Positions 1-11,559 of a DNA stretch of 64,000 nt are shown one piece after another. The position numbers were made by a program, and so were the translations under genes. The notes below the pieces were generated by a model that ran no database searches, had not been told where the DNA came from, and saw only the letters and a list, made by a program, of their open reading frames with translations. The DNA comes from Jaltomata sinuosa (Eukaryota > Streptophyta > Magnoliopsida > Solanales > Solanaceae): positions 186,001-250,000 of the forward strand of contig QJPP01001546.1 in the NCBI GenBank assembly GCA_003996215.1. Direction: 5' to 3'. Each line of letters starts with the position of its first letter. Positions within the stretch are counted from its first letter, which is position 1.

Positions 1-704
1 TAGGCCTGAGTTTGAGAAGTAATTTCCTGGAGTGCTTGAGTATGAAATAAAATAGCAGACTTTTTAACGCCTAGGTTCAAGATAGTGACTTTGTATATAG
101 CTTATTCTTATTTTGTAGTTTGCTACGACCCTGTCTGTTTTAGAAGTAGAATTGATCCATCTTGATTGAGACTTGTGCCATGAGAGGTGAGGATTTTATA
201 TATATTCTATGTTTTGCATCTTAGTATAGAACTTGCCCTGCATGTTATTTAAGCGAAATAAAAAGCACTACTTTGTTTAGAATATGATATAGGCTTTCTT
301 TGATATGACTTGTGAATTTTAGCATTTTCAGATATTATATCACTAGTTACCTCTTTGAGCTGGTAGCCTTTCGTTTGGTAGCCGTACTTTTTGCCTTGAT
401 TCGTTTTGTTGAATCCCTAGTTTTTGCACCTGCTTCCTTAAATACTGTAGCATTGACTGTGATAAAATTATTAAATTTGAAGAAAAGGAATGATTAAGTG
501 AAGAAGGTGACTAATGATAGCTACAAAGTGATGAAAAGGCCCTCTTAGAAAGAATGTGAAATGAAAAAAAGAGAGAAAATTTCTTGAAAAAAATACGATT
601 GAAGCGTTTAATATGATGAGAATTACTAGTGAAAATAATTGAAGAGAGGGTTGAAAATAAAGTAAAAAAAATGGGTGATGAAGTTCAAAAAGTGCAAAGT
701 GCTT
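1..704 (+). repeat. X(i): internal fragment of non-autonomous LTR family X
   Basis: AT-rich sequence that aligns base by base with 33684-34314 and, from about base 66, with 35840-36420. It also matches, in reverse, pieces of the minus-strand X element (17857-18260 and 2870-3216). The short reading frames on both strands are not kept between copies, so no gene is called. The copy enters from outside the window and stops at a GTGCTTAG sequence near 697-704, where a second X fragment begins. It contains the unoccupied version of the site used by element A. Confidence 0.75.
373..377. other. Unoccupied copy of element A's target site
   Basis: GTTTG here is the reverse complement of CAAAC, the 5-base target duplication of element A (3217-3221). 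In this X copy the two flanks of A are joined with only one CAAAC. The same intact site recurs at 34056-34060 and 36152-36156. This confirms that A inserted into X. Confidence 0.75.
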
Positions 705-861
705 AGTTTTTTTAGTGGCATATTTCATCCACCCCTTAATTTTTCTTATGGACTCAATTTTTTTCTAATGGGGGATCCTTTGAACCAGGTAAAATTTATT
801 TTTAGAGTAATGATATTTCTTATTTATATTTTTAGAAATAGTTTTTATTTGGAGAGAAAAG
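700..861 (+). repeat. X(ii), left part, split by the minus-strand X element
   Basis: The stretch reading CATATTTC...CACCCC...CCTTTGAACC...GAGAAAAG matches, in reverse, 18250-18386 of the minus-strand X element. It includes the unoccupied site of element B around 715-720 (TGGC where B's flanks have GAGGC and AAGGT). It stops at AAAAG just before an X LTR, and the same X(ii) sequence resumes at about 33641 with AAAAG. The minus-strand X element therefore sits inside this copy. Confidence 0.65.
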
Positions 862-2343
862 TGTTGCGTCCTTTCGCACACGCAAGTGTACGCGATTGTA
901 TAAGTAATATAAGATTTTAAGTCCAGATATCGTACCCACATGGACTTATCGATTAATTATTTACTAAATTAAACTAATTCTAATTATTTATTCAAGCGAA
1001 AAAATTCAAATTATTTTATGAATTAACTAAATTAAAAAGAAAAATAAGCTAACTAATGAACAATAAACCAAACGAAGAGTATATCTTCACGTAATCAATG
1101 AGATTAAATCGATATAGGGCTATGAATTTGTTAGCAATTATGTTGAGTAATCACTTGAACCGATTCTAATTTTCTATCGGGTTACTAGTTGCGGGTTGAT
1201 TTTAACCATGTTGAGTGTTTTGCCAACAACTCTAGGTCTCCTCGACTATTCCTAATGCCTATATTCCTATGGTCGTCGGTCGATAGTGAAGGGCATGTGA
1301 TTTCTCTTCCGTATCAACTAAGCAAGGCTAACGGGTATATTCCTATCCACGTTAGCGAATCGTTCCCCTTTCCCTATAAGGTTCACAACCAAGCTCTACT
1401 TTTTCTTATTACGCATGCAAATTCTCTATTCCTAGTCCAATTTACATGCCACAAATAGTATTTGAATGGTGATCAAGCAAACAAATAATTAATCTCAAGA
1501 AAAAGTAAGTAACCACACGAGCTGTAGCACGACGATAAATATCTTAACAAATCAATTTAAGTTTATACACCAACAATCATGAAACTACCATAACCCTAGA
1601 TGAGAAGTTTAACTCCACATAGACATGGAGAAATTACTACAAATCATCCAAAGGAAAACATAAAAATAAATAATAGAGAAGAAAAGATAGAACCAATATT
1701 CTCCGGCCTCCACGGCGGCTCCTAACTCTCCCTAGGTCAAAAGTTATGTTAAAATCGTGTTTAGGATGTATTTATACAGTATGGGGAAGATTTGGACTTT
1801 TTTTTTAAAACCAAATCCAAGTCGAATTGGGATAATAATTTGCCGAGCTTGCGCCACACTTGCACAGCAAGGCAGTGGCGCGAAAGGCATCACGGGAATC
1901 AGAGGGCAGCGATTTCTTGCGCCATGGTCTGCGCCAACTCCACAAACGCAACTCTGCTGCATCTTTAATTAAGTTGCTATTGTCTTCAGCTTCTGCCAAG
2001 TGTGCGGTAGGCCCTTTCCTCTCAATTGGCAGCTGGTACGTTCTCTTTGCTGTTTCTTTCCATTTTGTTTTGCTTTTGACTTTATTTACTTCAATCATTG
2101 CATCATTTATCAATCATCAATTAATCATGATCCCATCATTGCATGTCTTCAATCTTTTACTCTTTACTTTTCCTCTTATTATTCACTTTTGCTCTAGATT
2201 GTTTCATCTTTCCATCGTTTTAATCCTACACGTGAAAAATATAATATTAAGCACCAAATAATATAATATGTACTCAAAAGATAATTAAAAGTACTAAAAT
2301 ATGAGGCAAATAATGATTAAATATATGTATTTTTGACCTCACA
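862..2343 (-). repeat. 3' LTR of element X
   Basis: It aligns along its full length with 32155-33637. In the element's sense it starts TGTGAGGTC at 2343 and ends GGACGCAACA at 862, the TG...CA form of LTRs. The frames of 102 and 133 codons inside it (1805-2113 minus, 1860-2261 plus) recur in the other LTR only because the LTRs are copies. Their codons are not better conserved than the rest, so no gene is called. Confidence 0.85.
1769..1776 (-). promoter_or_regulatory. TATA box of the X LTR
   Basis: TATAAATA on the minus strand inside the LTR. The same octamer is at 33062-33069 in the other LTR, as expected for the U3/R promoter of an LTR element. No experimental support. Confidence 0.4.
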
Positions 2344-2357
2344 TCAACACCCCACAC
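2344..2357 (-). promoter_or_regulatory. Polypurine tract of element X
   Basis: On the minus strand this reads GTGTGGGGTGTTGA and ends directly against the LTR start TGTGAGG. Position and purine richness fit the plus-strand primer. In X(ii) the matching tract (about 34838-34849) has decayed to GTAAAGTATTGA. Confidence 0.6.
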
Positions 2358-2364
2358 TTATACT

Positions 2365-2384
2365 CTTGCTCGTTCTCGAGCAAG
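2365..2384. repeat. Perfect 8-bp hairpin beside the polypurine tract
   Basis: CTTGCTCG, loop TTCT, CGAGCAAG. It lies 21 bases inside the LTR boundary. The X(ii) equivalent near 34800 has mismatches. Confidence 0.6.
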
Positions 2385-3833
2385 CATTAAAGTTCATCTA
2401 GATAAATCACGCTCGGAACACCACCACTTTGGTTGATACAAGCAATTAGGCCATACAAAAACTCAGAACATCAAGTACACTTCCCGACCATTATGCAAGA
2501 TATACAAACAAATAACAAACTTCTAACCTCCTAACCTCAAAGACGGACTCTAACTCATCAAATTCAAGCTTGCTCACCTACTCTGTCAAAGAAAGCTAAT
2601 AAAATCACCTATATATCATGAAACAAGTGCCCTCACAAGAAGAAATAGTCCATACACTCAATTTAAAGAATCAAATATAAATTAAGGGCTTAGCATTAAA
2701 GCACAACTCTCGCACTCACAATCGAATTCACATGTATGCACAAAGAACCATAGGTTTGCCCATTATGTACATCTCCACTAATTAAGCATACTCGAATAGA
2801 ATCAAGTAGGACTTTAACGAGTTGTAATGTTGGCTAGGGGACGGGTAGGAAAACTATATAATAGTGACTTACACTTCCCTAAGCACTTTTCACTTTTTTA
2901 GATTTCATCACCCATTATTTTTAGCACTTTTTTTTCATCCCTCTCTTCAACTATTTTCAATAGTATTCTCATCCTATCAAGAATGCTTCAATCATATTTT
3001 TTTTCTCAAGCAATTTTTCTTTCCTTTTTTTATGTCACATTCTTTCAAAGAGGGCCTTTTCATTACAAGTAACTTTTTTATGGTCACCATTAACACTTGA
3101 CCTTCCCTTTTCTTCGGATCTAACAATTTTATTACAGTCCATGCTACAGTGCTTAAGGAAGCAGGGTGCAAAAACTAGGGATTCAACAAAGTGGATCAAG
3201 GCAAAAATACGGCTACCAAACTGTAATGACCCTTCTGGTCATTTTTGTATTTACGCTTTCTTTGCACTATTAGAGCTTTTCTGTAGTGGCCTCGAGTCAT
3301 TTATGGCTTGCTGGGACCGGTGGTTCGGTGCCCTGGCCATTTTTCTGGTCGTTATGGCCGTTTCCCTGTTTTAGAGATGAGTCTTAAGAGTTGAGTTATC
3401 AAAATTGTGTGATAGCTATTTGCGATCGTGTGACCTCAACTAGCCTTGTGGAAAGGTCAATCCTGATTTGTGGTGTCATAGCATTCCCGAGAATGGGGTG
3501 TTTTCATTTGAGAATTTTATTAACATCGCATGTATTTGAAAATATTTGATTTAAATTTAGAATTTAGTAAAAAGTTTTATTTTTCTAAAAATATTTTAAA
3601 TATTTACAAAAAAAAAATACTTTTATTATGATATATTTGTGTATGTATTTATTTTATAAGAGCTTCATAAATTATTAATATTTTAGAAGAGATAGTAAAC
3701 TTAGTTATGTTGAAAATTATTTGAAATAATTTTCTATTCATTATGATATATTCAAAAAGTTATATTTATTTTACCACGAGCCTATGCAATACCCAAGTAT
3801 CTACGTAACGAGATAATTAATAGAGGTGTTACA

Positions 3834-3859
3834 CCTTCACTTCCACGTGGAAGTGGAGG
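3834..3859. promoter_or_regulatory. 26-bp palindrome centred on CACGTG (5' LTR of A)
   Basis: The left arm is CCTTCACTTCCAC and the right arm GTGGAAGTGGAGG, with a single mismatched pair. The centre is CACGTG, a plant G-box/E-box core. It lies in the A-specific part of the LTR. See 15455-15480 for the partner copy. Confidence 0.55.
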
Positions 3860-6555
3860 GAGTGCAAAACATGGATTAATTGCTACATTTGGCAAGTTGC
3901 TGGAAGCACTAACTATTGATTCTCCATTCTTTAAGTTGAGCATTTCCCTTTCCTTTTAGGAAAATGAAAAGATTAAGAATTTTATAGGCGGGAACACTAA
4001 CTTACCACTACAATAACTTCTCCATCACTTTGCTTAGCCTACGTTACTAAGTACTACTAGTTAGAATATCTCTTGCATATGTTCTATCTGCGTATGCTTT
4101 TATACGCTGGGAAGAGATTTGATGGGAAAATTCTATTAACACTTCATTTGATCACCAAAAGAAAATCGATTATCAAAATTTGAGTTATTCAAGGCTAAAT
4201 TCGTGTTTGATTTCATTTCGGAGCAGGTCGGACTTGGACATCATCATCCTAGCATTGTCCCGTCAGACGAAAGGTAGGTTATGGTTAAACTCTTTAGACT
4301 TCACATATATAGAATAAAATTGTACTAATGGGCATCCTTGGGTTGGGGTACTAGTTTGGTACCACAGACCTTGACCGTTTTATTCATGTTCAATCACTTT
4401 TCTTCCTCCGATGTTTGTAGTATTTGTTTTATATGCTCTATTCACCCTTGTGGTCCTGTGTGGCCTTATATTGACTCTGGAACATAGTTGGTGGGATACT
4501 GGGAATGTCCATGAGTCTCGAACATCGTTATTATTGATATAGAGCTGGCTATCTGTGTTGTAGAATAATTAGAGCATGTGCAGGGCCGATAGGTTGATTG
4601 TGAGCCATTGGGCTACTGTTTGTGTTTGAGCACGTCATGATCATGCATATAAAGGATTTTCTACTTGATTTCACTGCAGTTTTGGCTTCGGGCCTTCTAC
4701 TGTTGATTTCTAAAAACCTGCATGGCCTGTGGAACCCTTTTTTGGTAAAAATGATTGCAAAGAGGTTTGGTACCATCATAACGAATCTTCTTGGGGTAAG
4801 AGAAAATAAAAATGATGTTTTATCACTATTTCTACCAATACTAGGCTCGGCGGGGCCAAGGGCTAGACTTGTTTTACTAGAACTTCCGTGATAATAATAG
4901 GCTCGGCGGGCCGTGTGTCACGACATGATTTCTTAGGTCATGATGACACCTACAACCCCCCAGTAGCTGAACCAATCCCCGTAGCCCAGAACGGTTAGTA
5001 ATGGGCTACTACTTAACCAAAATGCACAATAAGCATAAATAAGCAGAAGCAGAACGTAAAAGTAGACAAAGCGAAAGCAAAACCCGAATATATACATAAA
5101 GAAAACTACACCAACCCCAAGACTTGGTATATACAGTACAAAAGCTTCTAATAGAGTACAAGTTCTAGAAGTAACAAAATACAATATAATTCCATCTCTG
5201 AAAGTATAAGGAGTATCAGTACAAAAGATGAGATGTAGAGAAGCCCCGACTGTCAGGCGCTTACCCTAGTCCCGAGTCTCCCAAAGGCCACACGAGTCTC
5301 CAACGCGATCAACGGCGAAAGCTCAACTAATATCTGCACCAAGAAGTGCAGAAGTGTAGTATGAGTACCAAGACAACGGGTACTCAGTAGGCATCATCGG
5401 CCGATTTAGCGCATATAAGATATAAAGACAGTAAGTAGCAGATAGCAAGAAAGCAGTCACGGAAACAATAGAGAAAGAACAAGGAACTAGCATGGAAAAT
5501 AGACATCCAAGGGTCATAAGCAAACAATGCCAGCACAAAAAATAAATATATACAGAACACAGGTGTAAGAAAGAAGAACGCACCTGGAATCCTTGCAACA
5601 ATAGTATATCAAAGGAGAATTTAAATAGATGGATGGTATACCAGTAACCTCAAAATAACGGGAAAGAAGGAAAGCAACCAATAATTGAGCTAGAAATCAC
5701 ACACTAACAGAAACAAGCCTAAAATATCAATGCCAAGGTAGAATAGCCGTAAAACACTCACAAATCAAGCCTAAGATGGAATAACTAACCCAATCCATTC
5801 AAAACTACTACTCACGCCAGGATAAAACTGGAATCAAGAACCCCAGAATCGCTCTGAAGCTACACAATCAGCATCTCAATAAGATGGGACACACTAGCAC
5901 CTCAATAATCTCAGGCCCAAAACTCGACAGCCTCAACAGGCTAAAACTTACAAATTCATAAGAACCAGGGACCACAACTAGCTCTAGGAAGTAAAAGGAG
6001 TAATAAAACCTACCTACAGTCCCAACGGCCGCCCATACGACTGAGGAACACAATTAAGTGAAAATAAACCCTCCAGCCACCCATACAATCGGAGAGTATA
6101 CTGAACACACAGCAAACAAGGGTGGAATTGGCGTGCCAAATGTATGATAATGATATGATGTGAAAGTAACTGGTATGTTCCCCTTCAGGTACCTCACGGG
6201 CCCATATAGAGACAGTACCAATGGAAGGCTCTTTCTCGTGTACCTCTCCCCCGTCATACACCCCTTCTCCTGGAACGCTGCATCGGCCCGTAGCCTGTGA
6301 CCCAGGAATGACAGGGGTCTATAGAGGTCTACCTCTCGACCACATATGAAACCGCATAATCTGAGGTGTAACTCAAACCTCCGAATCTCATAGTACATGC
6401 CCAGTTTTGACCCGGGTCTAAAACTGGGTAGTGATCTTAACAGACCCTCTCAAAGGGTGCCCAAAGTATACTCGGGTCTAAATCAGTGATAAAAAGTCTC
6501 AATAACCCTCTCAAAGGGTGTCCAGAGCATATTCGGGTCTAAATCAGTCAGAAAT

Positions 6556-6645
6556 CAGTAGGAAATCAAGTCTAGTTCTCTGCCCAACAGAGCCTAATAT
6601 CAGTAGGAAATCAAGTCTAGTTCTCTGCCCAACAGAGCCTCATAT
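6556..6645. repeat. Two tandem copies of a 45-bp unit
   Basis: Unit 6556-6600 is repeated at 6601-6645 with almost no change (CAGTAGGAAATC...GCCC...). Because 45 is divisible by three, the frame at 6518-6733 shows a repeated peptide. This is a local duplication in the solo LTR, not a protein gene. Confidence 0.8.
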
Positions 6646-7705
6646 CAGTAGAAAATCAGGTGTGAAATCATCCAAAATCCCATTTTTATCATCAAGTATA
6701 ACAAAAATGGGCCCCGAGGCCATGCAAGTTTAGGAAAAACCGTCTATAGTGGCTCACAGCCAAAACTGAAGTAAAACATGCAAGAGAAACATCTTTCATG
6801 AATGATATGCTTACATACGAATATATATTAGCCCAACGGCTCACCAATATTCCTACCGACCCTACACAGGCTCAACAGCTCTACATCAGTAATAACCAGC
6901 CTAGAAGGATATATCTATGTTCGAGACTCACGGACATTCCCAAATAACCCACCATCTATGTTCCAGAGTCAATACAAGGCAACACAAGACCACAAGGGTT
7001 AATATATAATACTGATACGAATACTAAAATCAATGTACAAAATAACAGACATAAAAGGCGGTCAAGATTTGTGGTACCAACCTATTAAAACCCACCCAAG
7101 GGTGATAATTAATACAGTTATAGCCTATATACGCAGAGTCTAGGTAAGGAAAGCCATAACCTACCTATCATTCGATGAATAGCTATGGGGACAGCGTCGT
7201 CCAGGCTCAAACTGCTCCAGGAAGCTCCAAATCACAAAACCGCTATCAATACAATAATCTACACATCAAAGCAAGACTAACAATACCCATAATGCCATAA
7301 ACATACCTAGGTCAAAATCTGGGTCACAAACTAGACCGTGGGCCCCGCAATCCGAAACCGGAAATGAAAAACACACATGTGTTCCTTGCCACCCCGAGAA
7401 CACATGCTCAAAATTTAAGCGTAAATGGACATGAAATGGTCTCCAAAACAGCCCGCTCAAGATGGAGATAAAAGATAGAATTCAAGAATGGAAAATCGAG
7501 AATTAGGCAAGAATTACTTACCACAAAGATGGAATTTGGGAAAAGACGAAGAGTTATTCACACCCACAATCATGCACGAGCTTAGGAGGTAGAATCTACC
7601 ATAAAATCCAAGCTTTGGGTAAGAGCAACAATGGTGGATTTTGAGAAAACAAAAGAAGTAAGTTGGGAAAGAAGCTTACTAATAATCGAAGAACTACGGA
7701 TAATT

Positions 7706-7886
7706 TAAGTTGTCTTTATATACTTTTAGTTAATATTACCTTTTTAGCGACGAAACATTAAGTTGTCTTTATATACTTTTAGCGACCCACCTCTAGAGAC
7801 AAACGTTGGACAATTTTTTTTTGTGACGAAAAATGAATTATGAGTGACAAAATAGTTCGTCACTGATACTCAAATTTGTTGTAGTG
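7706..7886 (-). mobile_element. Truncated CACTA-like (En/Spm-type) fragment
   Basis: This block has no counterpart in the other LTRs at the same place. Read on the minus strand its right end starts CACTACAACAAATTTG, close to the terminal repeat of plant CACTA transposons (CACTACAAGAAA), and is followed by GACGAA-type subterminal motifs. Inside it a 24-base segment occurs twice in direct order (7706-7729 and 7759-7782). I cannot find the matching CACTA end on the left, so it is truncated or rearranged, and the left boundary is approximate. No coding capacity. Confidence 0.5.
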
Positions 7887-9867
7887 AAATGATTCCCAAA
7901 GGTTTAGAACTGATATATAGTAATCTGGGAGAGTATTTTAAGAGTAGGAGTTGAGAGGAGATGAGAAATAACGCTGAAAAATGAAACCAACCAACTATAT
8001 AGCGGCTGGAAATGGCCAGTGCCATCGGCGTTAGGCCAATGCCATCGGTGCTCAAGGCCTGCCGCAGGCCAGCGTGATCGCGCTGCCTGGGCACTGAAGG
8101 CCTGCAGCTGCACAAAAATTCTCCACGGGGTAATCCAGCCACAATAAGAAATAGATATTCAAAAACTAATAATGCTAATAGAGTGGAAACAACCTTCCGT
8201 ACTCAACTGAATCGATGAAACTTCCATACGAGGTCGTTTCAAAAGAATTTTGACCCAAGTCAACACTAGCTAACGCCAACCAAACATCCGAAATGATCCC
8301 GGCTAATCCAGAACCCGAACCAACCAACTAACTAACACAAACTCGGCATTCCAGAGCTGACGACGCTGACGGAATTTCCATCCGAGGCCCTCTTCTCTGA
8401 ATATTGACCAAACTGAACCCAACAAGCCAACTAGCTTGAAAACACAGAATGAGAGAGAATTCCAAGCTGAAAAGCTCCCGGATCCTGGCCAAGGTCCTTC
8501 TAAACCAAAGTCCATTCTACGAAGCTAACAAAACTGTAGGAATTCAATTCTGAGAAGATTCATCAAGAATGTTGACTAAAGTCAACGATTTCAAAGGCTT
8601 AAAGCTCTAACGGTACAAGAAAGGCAAATATGCATAAATGACCAGAAGGGGCATTACACCATGCACTATAACCATTTGATTTACTGATTTAGACCTGGAT
8701 ACCCTTCGGGTAGCTTTACTTATGGATTTTTGAGATTGCGAGGCATCTAGTATGTTGGTCAGGGGCCTCCATGGACCTCGCCATTCCAGACCAGGGGCTA
8801 CATGATGAGAGTGCCGGAGGGAGGGTATACGGGGTAGTAAAGGTATATGGGTGTGACCTTCAATGGATTCTATCTTCTAGGCCTTATAGGACGCCATAAG
8901 TAGGTAACATATGTTACTTCTATCACACCTAGTCCATCATATCAACATTTTGTGTAAGGTACCACCCTTGTTTGATGTTTGTTAATTGTACGCTCTGGTA
9001 GTATAGGATGTCGGAGTGTTTGTCTTCACTTGGTTGTGTTCCTTGGGTGTATGGGCGCCCGTGGGACTGTAGGTAGATTTATTATTACTATTTCGCACTA
9101 TCGGTTCCTATTGTGGTTCTTATGACTTTGGATATTGTTGAAGTTAAGCCCGGGGCTTCCAATTGTTGACTTCTTAACTTAAGATTACATGCTTAGTTGG
9201 GTTATCATTATTTGTATTCGATCATGTTTACTGTTCCCTCCTCCCCTTATCTAGTCATTGAGGTTACCGGTATACCGCCTTCTTTCCATACTCTTCTTTA
9301 TATGCTTGTTGTTGCAAGGATCCCGGGTACGTGTTTCTTTCTTTTGCCTGTGATGTTTATTCTTTTAGCTAGCCATATGTATTGTTCCTATTTTTATTCC
9401 TTCCATGCTAGCTTTCGTGTACTTATTCGTTGCCTCCTATGACTAATTGTTTTCTATTTTGCTTATTACTATTCTTTTATCTTATATATGCCCAGTCGGT
9501 CTATGATACCTACTAGGTATCGGTTGCTTTGCAATTGGTGCTCATACTACACTCTGTATCTTCTGGGGCAGATCCTAGTGTGGGTCATCGCTGCTAGATC
9601 ATTGTGGTTCATGCTTGGAGATCCTTTGGGGACTACTTCAGACTGAGGGTGAGGTCTTGATGACCGGAGCTTAACTTTAGTTTATCATTTGCTTTTTGTA
9701 CTTTATTACCATTTAGAGACATCTGTATATATTATTTTTTTTGGATCCTTTTGTACTCTGTATACTTAGTTCCGGCTCTTATACTATGATACTAGGTTTT
9801 GGGTTGGTTTTGGCTTGTGTATATATATTCCTGTTGTTCCTTTTCTTATTCTTATATCCCTTGCTTC

Positions 9868-9888
9868 TATATATATATATATATATAT
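9868..9888. repeat. (TA)n microsatellite in A's 5' LTR
   Basis: About ten TA units. The equivalent place in the 3' LTR (about 17735) is much shorter, so the tract expanded after insertion. Confidence 0.8.
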
Positions 9889-10009
9889 GTTTTCTTCCAT
9901 TTGTTGGTTGGATTGTATCCCATTACTAACCATTCCAAGCTACGTGGATTAGTTTGCCTACTAGGGGTTGTAGGTGACAGCATGACCAAGAAATCAGGTC
10001 GTGACAGCT

Positions 10010-10021
10010 TGGTATCAGAGC
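10010..10021 (+). promoter_or_regulatory. Primer binding site of element A (initiator tRNA-Met)
   Basis: TGGTATCAGAGC, complementary to the 3' end of plant initiator tRNA-Met, three bases after the LTR end GTGACA. It marks the start of the internal region. Confidence 0.85.
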
Positions 10022-10217
10022 CTAGATTCACTGGTGTCATCGTTATAGGAGCCAATGTCTAGTAGAGTCCTGCGGATTTGGGCGGAGACGTCCATACTCA
10101 GTCTTTGAGAGGCTACAATGGCATCTTAGGAAATATGACTCTCTTATTTCTTCGGTATCGTGGATAGTCCTTGAAAGTTTCTTGAAATTTTACTTGTTCT
10201 TGTTCATTCTTCCGTAG

Positions 10218-11520
10218 ATGGTTCATACGAGAGCGTCGACATATGGTGGGGGCGAGCCTTTGACTTCAGCACCCTCGACACCAACTAAGGGCCGGGGAAG
10301 TCGTAGAGGTAGAGGTTGAGGACGTCCCCGAGTAGTGGCACCTGCTAGAGCTCTGAGGGTCAAGATATATCCCGAGTATGATTATGAGCCAAAGTTAGTT
10401 CCTGAGTAGCAACATGTGGACCAGTGGGTAGCCCAGGTACCACCAGCTCTAGTGCCAGCTCCAATATCAGCTTCAGTGCCGGTATCAGCCCCAGCTCAGT
10501 CTTCTGATATTCAGGTTATACTTCTATAGTTACTGGGTATGCTCGGGGATCAGCCTGCTGGGGTAGCACACACATCCGCTCAGGGAGCAACCCTGGGTGC
10601 ACAGAGTGCAGGAGCACAACCTTTTACTGTAGATCCTCATGCCGAGGTTATTCTGGTCCCATTAGTTGCATAGCCTCTTTCTCCTCACCCAGTTATGACA
10701 GAGACAGAGAGCAGAAGGCGTTGGATAGGTTTCTGAGATTGGCACCTCCGATGTTCACTGGTATTTCTGGTCAGGATCTGCATGACTTTATCACTATTTG
10801 TGGGGAGATGCTATACCACCTGGGTTTGTTGGAGACTCATGGAGTCAGTTATACTACTTATCAGCTAGAGGGCCTAGCAAAGTTATGATAGAGGGCCCAG
10901 GTTGCTTGCAGACCATCTACTTCACCTCTGCTGTCTTGGTCCGAGTTTTATGAGGCCTTTATGGCTAGTTCTTGCCTTAGAGTGATTGTGAGCATCACAG
11001 AGAGTAGTTTATTAGGCTTATGCAGGGGCACATGTCTGTATATGAGTATGAGACCCATTTTCATCAGCTTGATCAATTTGGGGCTATGATCATTCCTACT
11101 AAGCAAGACAGGGTTCACAGATTTGTTTGGAGGTTATGGGTAGAGTTGAGAGAGCCAGCCGAGATATTTGTTGCTAGTGGTGGATCATTTTAGGCTATTG
11201 TAGATTATGCCCATACTGTGGAGGACTTGCATTGACATAATCAGCGAGCTAAGGATAAAAGGCATCGTTATCAGGGTAGCTTCGGTGGTTCTCGATAGGG
11301 TGGTAGAGGTTCAGGCCAGTGGGGTTTAGCTTGCTATAATTGTAGTGTCATTGACCATTTTTCTAGAGGTTGCCTCCAAACGGGTACAGTTCAGCACCCA
11401 GCTCACCCAGGTCAGCCCATGCGAGCAGTTCAGCCACCAGTAAGAAGGGGTGGTGGTCAGGGTAGAGGTGGTGCCCTATGTTGCAGAGTAGGTAGTAGGG
11501 ATGGCAATCGGGCAGGCAGA
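10218..11520 (+). pseudogene. gag: gag of element A (degenerate)
   Basis: It begins ATG GTT CAT ACG, the conserved gag start also seen in C, D and E (MVxTRSSTS-like), followed by an RG-rich, then acidic and proline/alanine-rich segment, then the capsid region. The nucleocapsid zinc knuckle is visible at about 11332-11373 as CX2CX4HX4C (CYNCSVIDHFSRGC). It would form the virus-like particle and package RNA. The frame is broken many times, mostly by TAG or TGA where sister copies have CAG, CGA or TGG. The sequence TTCCGTAG just before the ATG resembles a 3' splice site, as in the sister copies. Confidence 0.8.
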
Positions 11521-11559
11521 GGTCGTCGTTAGTTTTACACGGTCCCTGGGAGACCGGAG

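Larger units (their letters stand above)
2344..3221 (-). other. Element X internal region, 3'-most piece
   Basis: About 880 bases of AT-rich X sequence between the 3' LTR and the insertion point of A. It holds the polypurine tract and a perfect hairpin near the LTR. The rest aligns with 34100-34849 of X(ii) and with X(i). No conserved reading frame is visible. Confidence 0.7.
4916..8658 (-). mobile_element. Solo chromovirus LTR in reverse orientation inside A's 5' LTR
   Basis: It starts TGTCACGAC and ends GGCATTACA on the plus strand, the ends of a reversed LTR of this family. It is flanked by CCGTG (4911-4915) and CCATG (8659-8663), a five-base duplication with one transition. Removing it restores continuity with 16500-16560 of the 3' LTR. 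No internal region or second LTR is present, so it is probably the product of LTR-LTR recombination. It contains a 45-bp tandem duplication and a CACTA-like fragment. A TATATAG box on the minus strand (7995-8001) and a GTAAGT donor-like site (7516-7521) match the other family LTRs. Confidence 0.85.
3222..10006 (+). repeat. 5' LTR of element A, split by a solo LTR
   Basis: The two parts, 3222-4915 and 8664-10006, together about 3.04 kb, align with the 3' LTR 14836-17851. Long stretches of translatable, hydrophobic-looking frame (for example 9197-9442 and 9741-9929) recur in every LTR of this family on LTR homology alone and are not genes. The segment of about 3385-4200 differs from the LTRs of B to E and replaces their promoter region. 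Confidence 0.85.

Noticed and set aside
1860..2261. 133-codon frame in the X LTR, also present at 33153-33551, with minus-strand partner frames
   Set aside because: Both copies are LTRs of one element, so conservation is by descent. No domain, and the frame is absent from the diverged LTR at 34850-35839.
5323..5601. Series of short minus-strand frames at 4933-6398
   Set aside because: They are all inside the solo LTR. They are open by chance and are interrupted in the matching parts of other LTRs.
6556..6645. CRISPR-like repeats
   Set aside because: Only two adjoining 45-bp units with no spacers, inside an LTR of a plant genome.
9868..9888. Functional TATA region
   Set aside because: A plain TA microsatellite, much shorter in the sister LTR.
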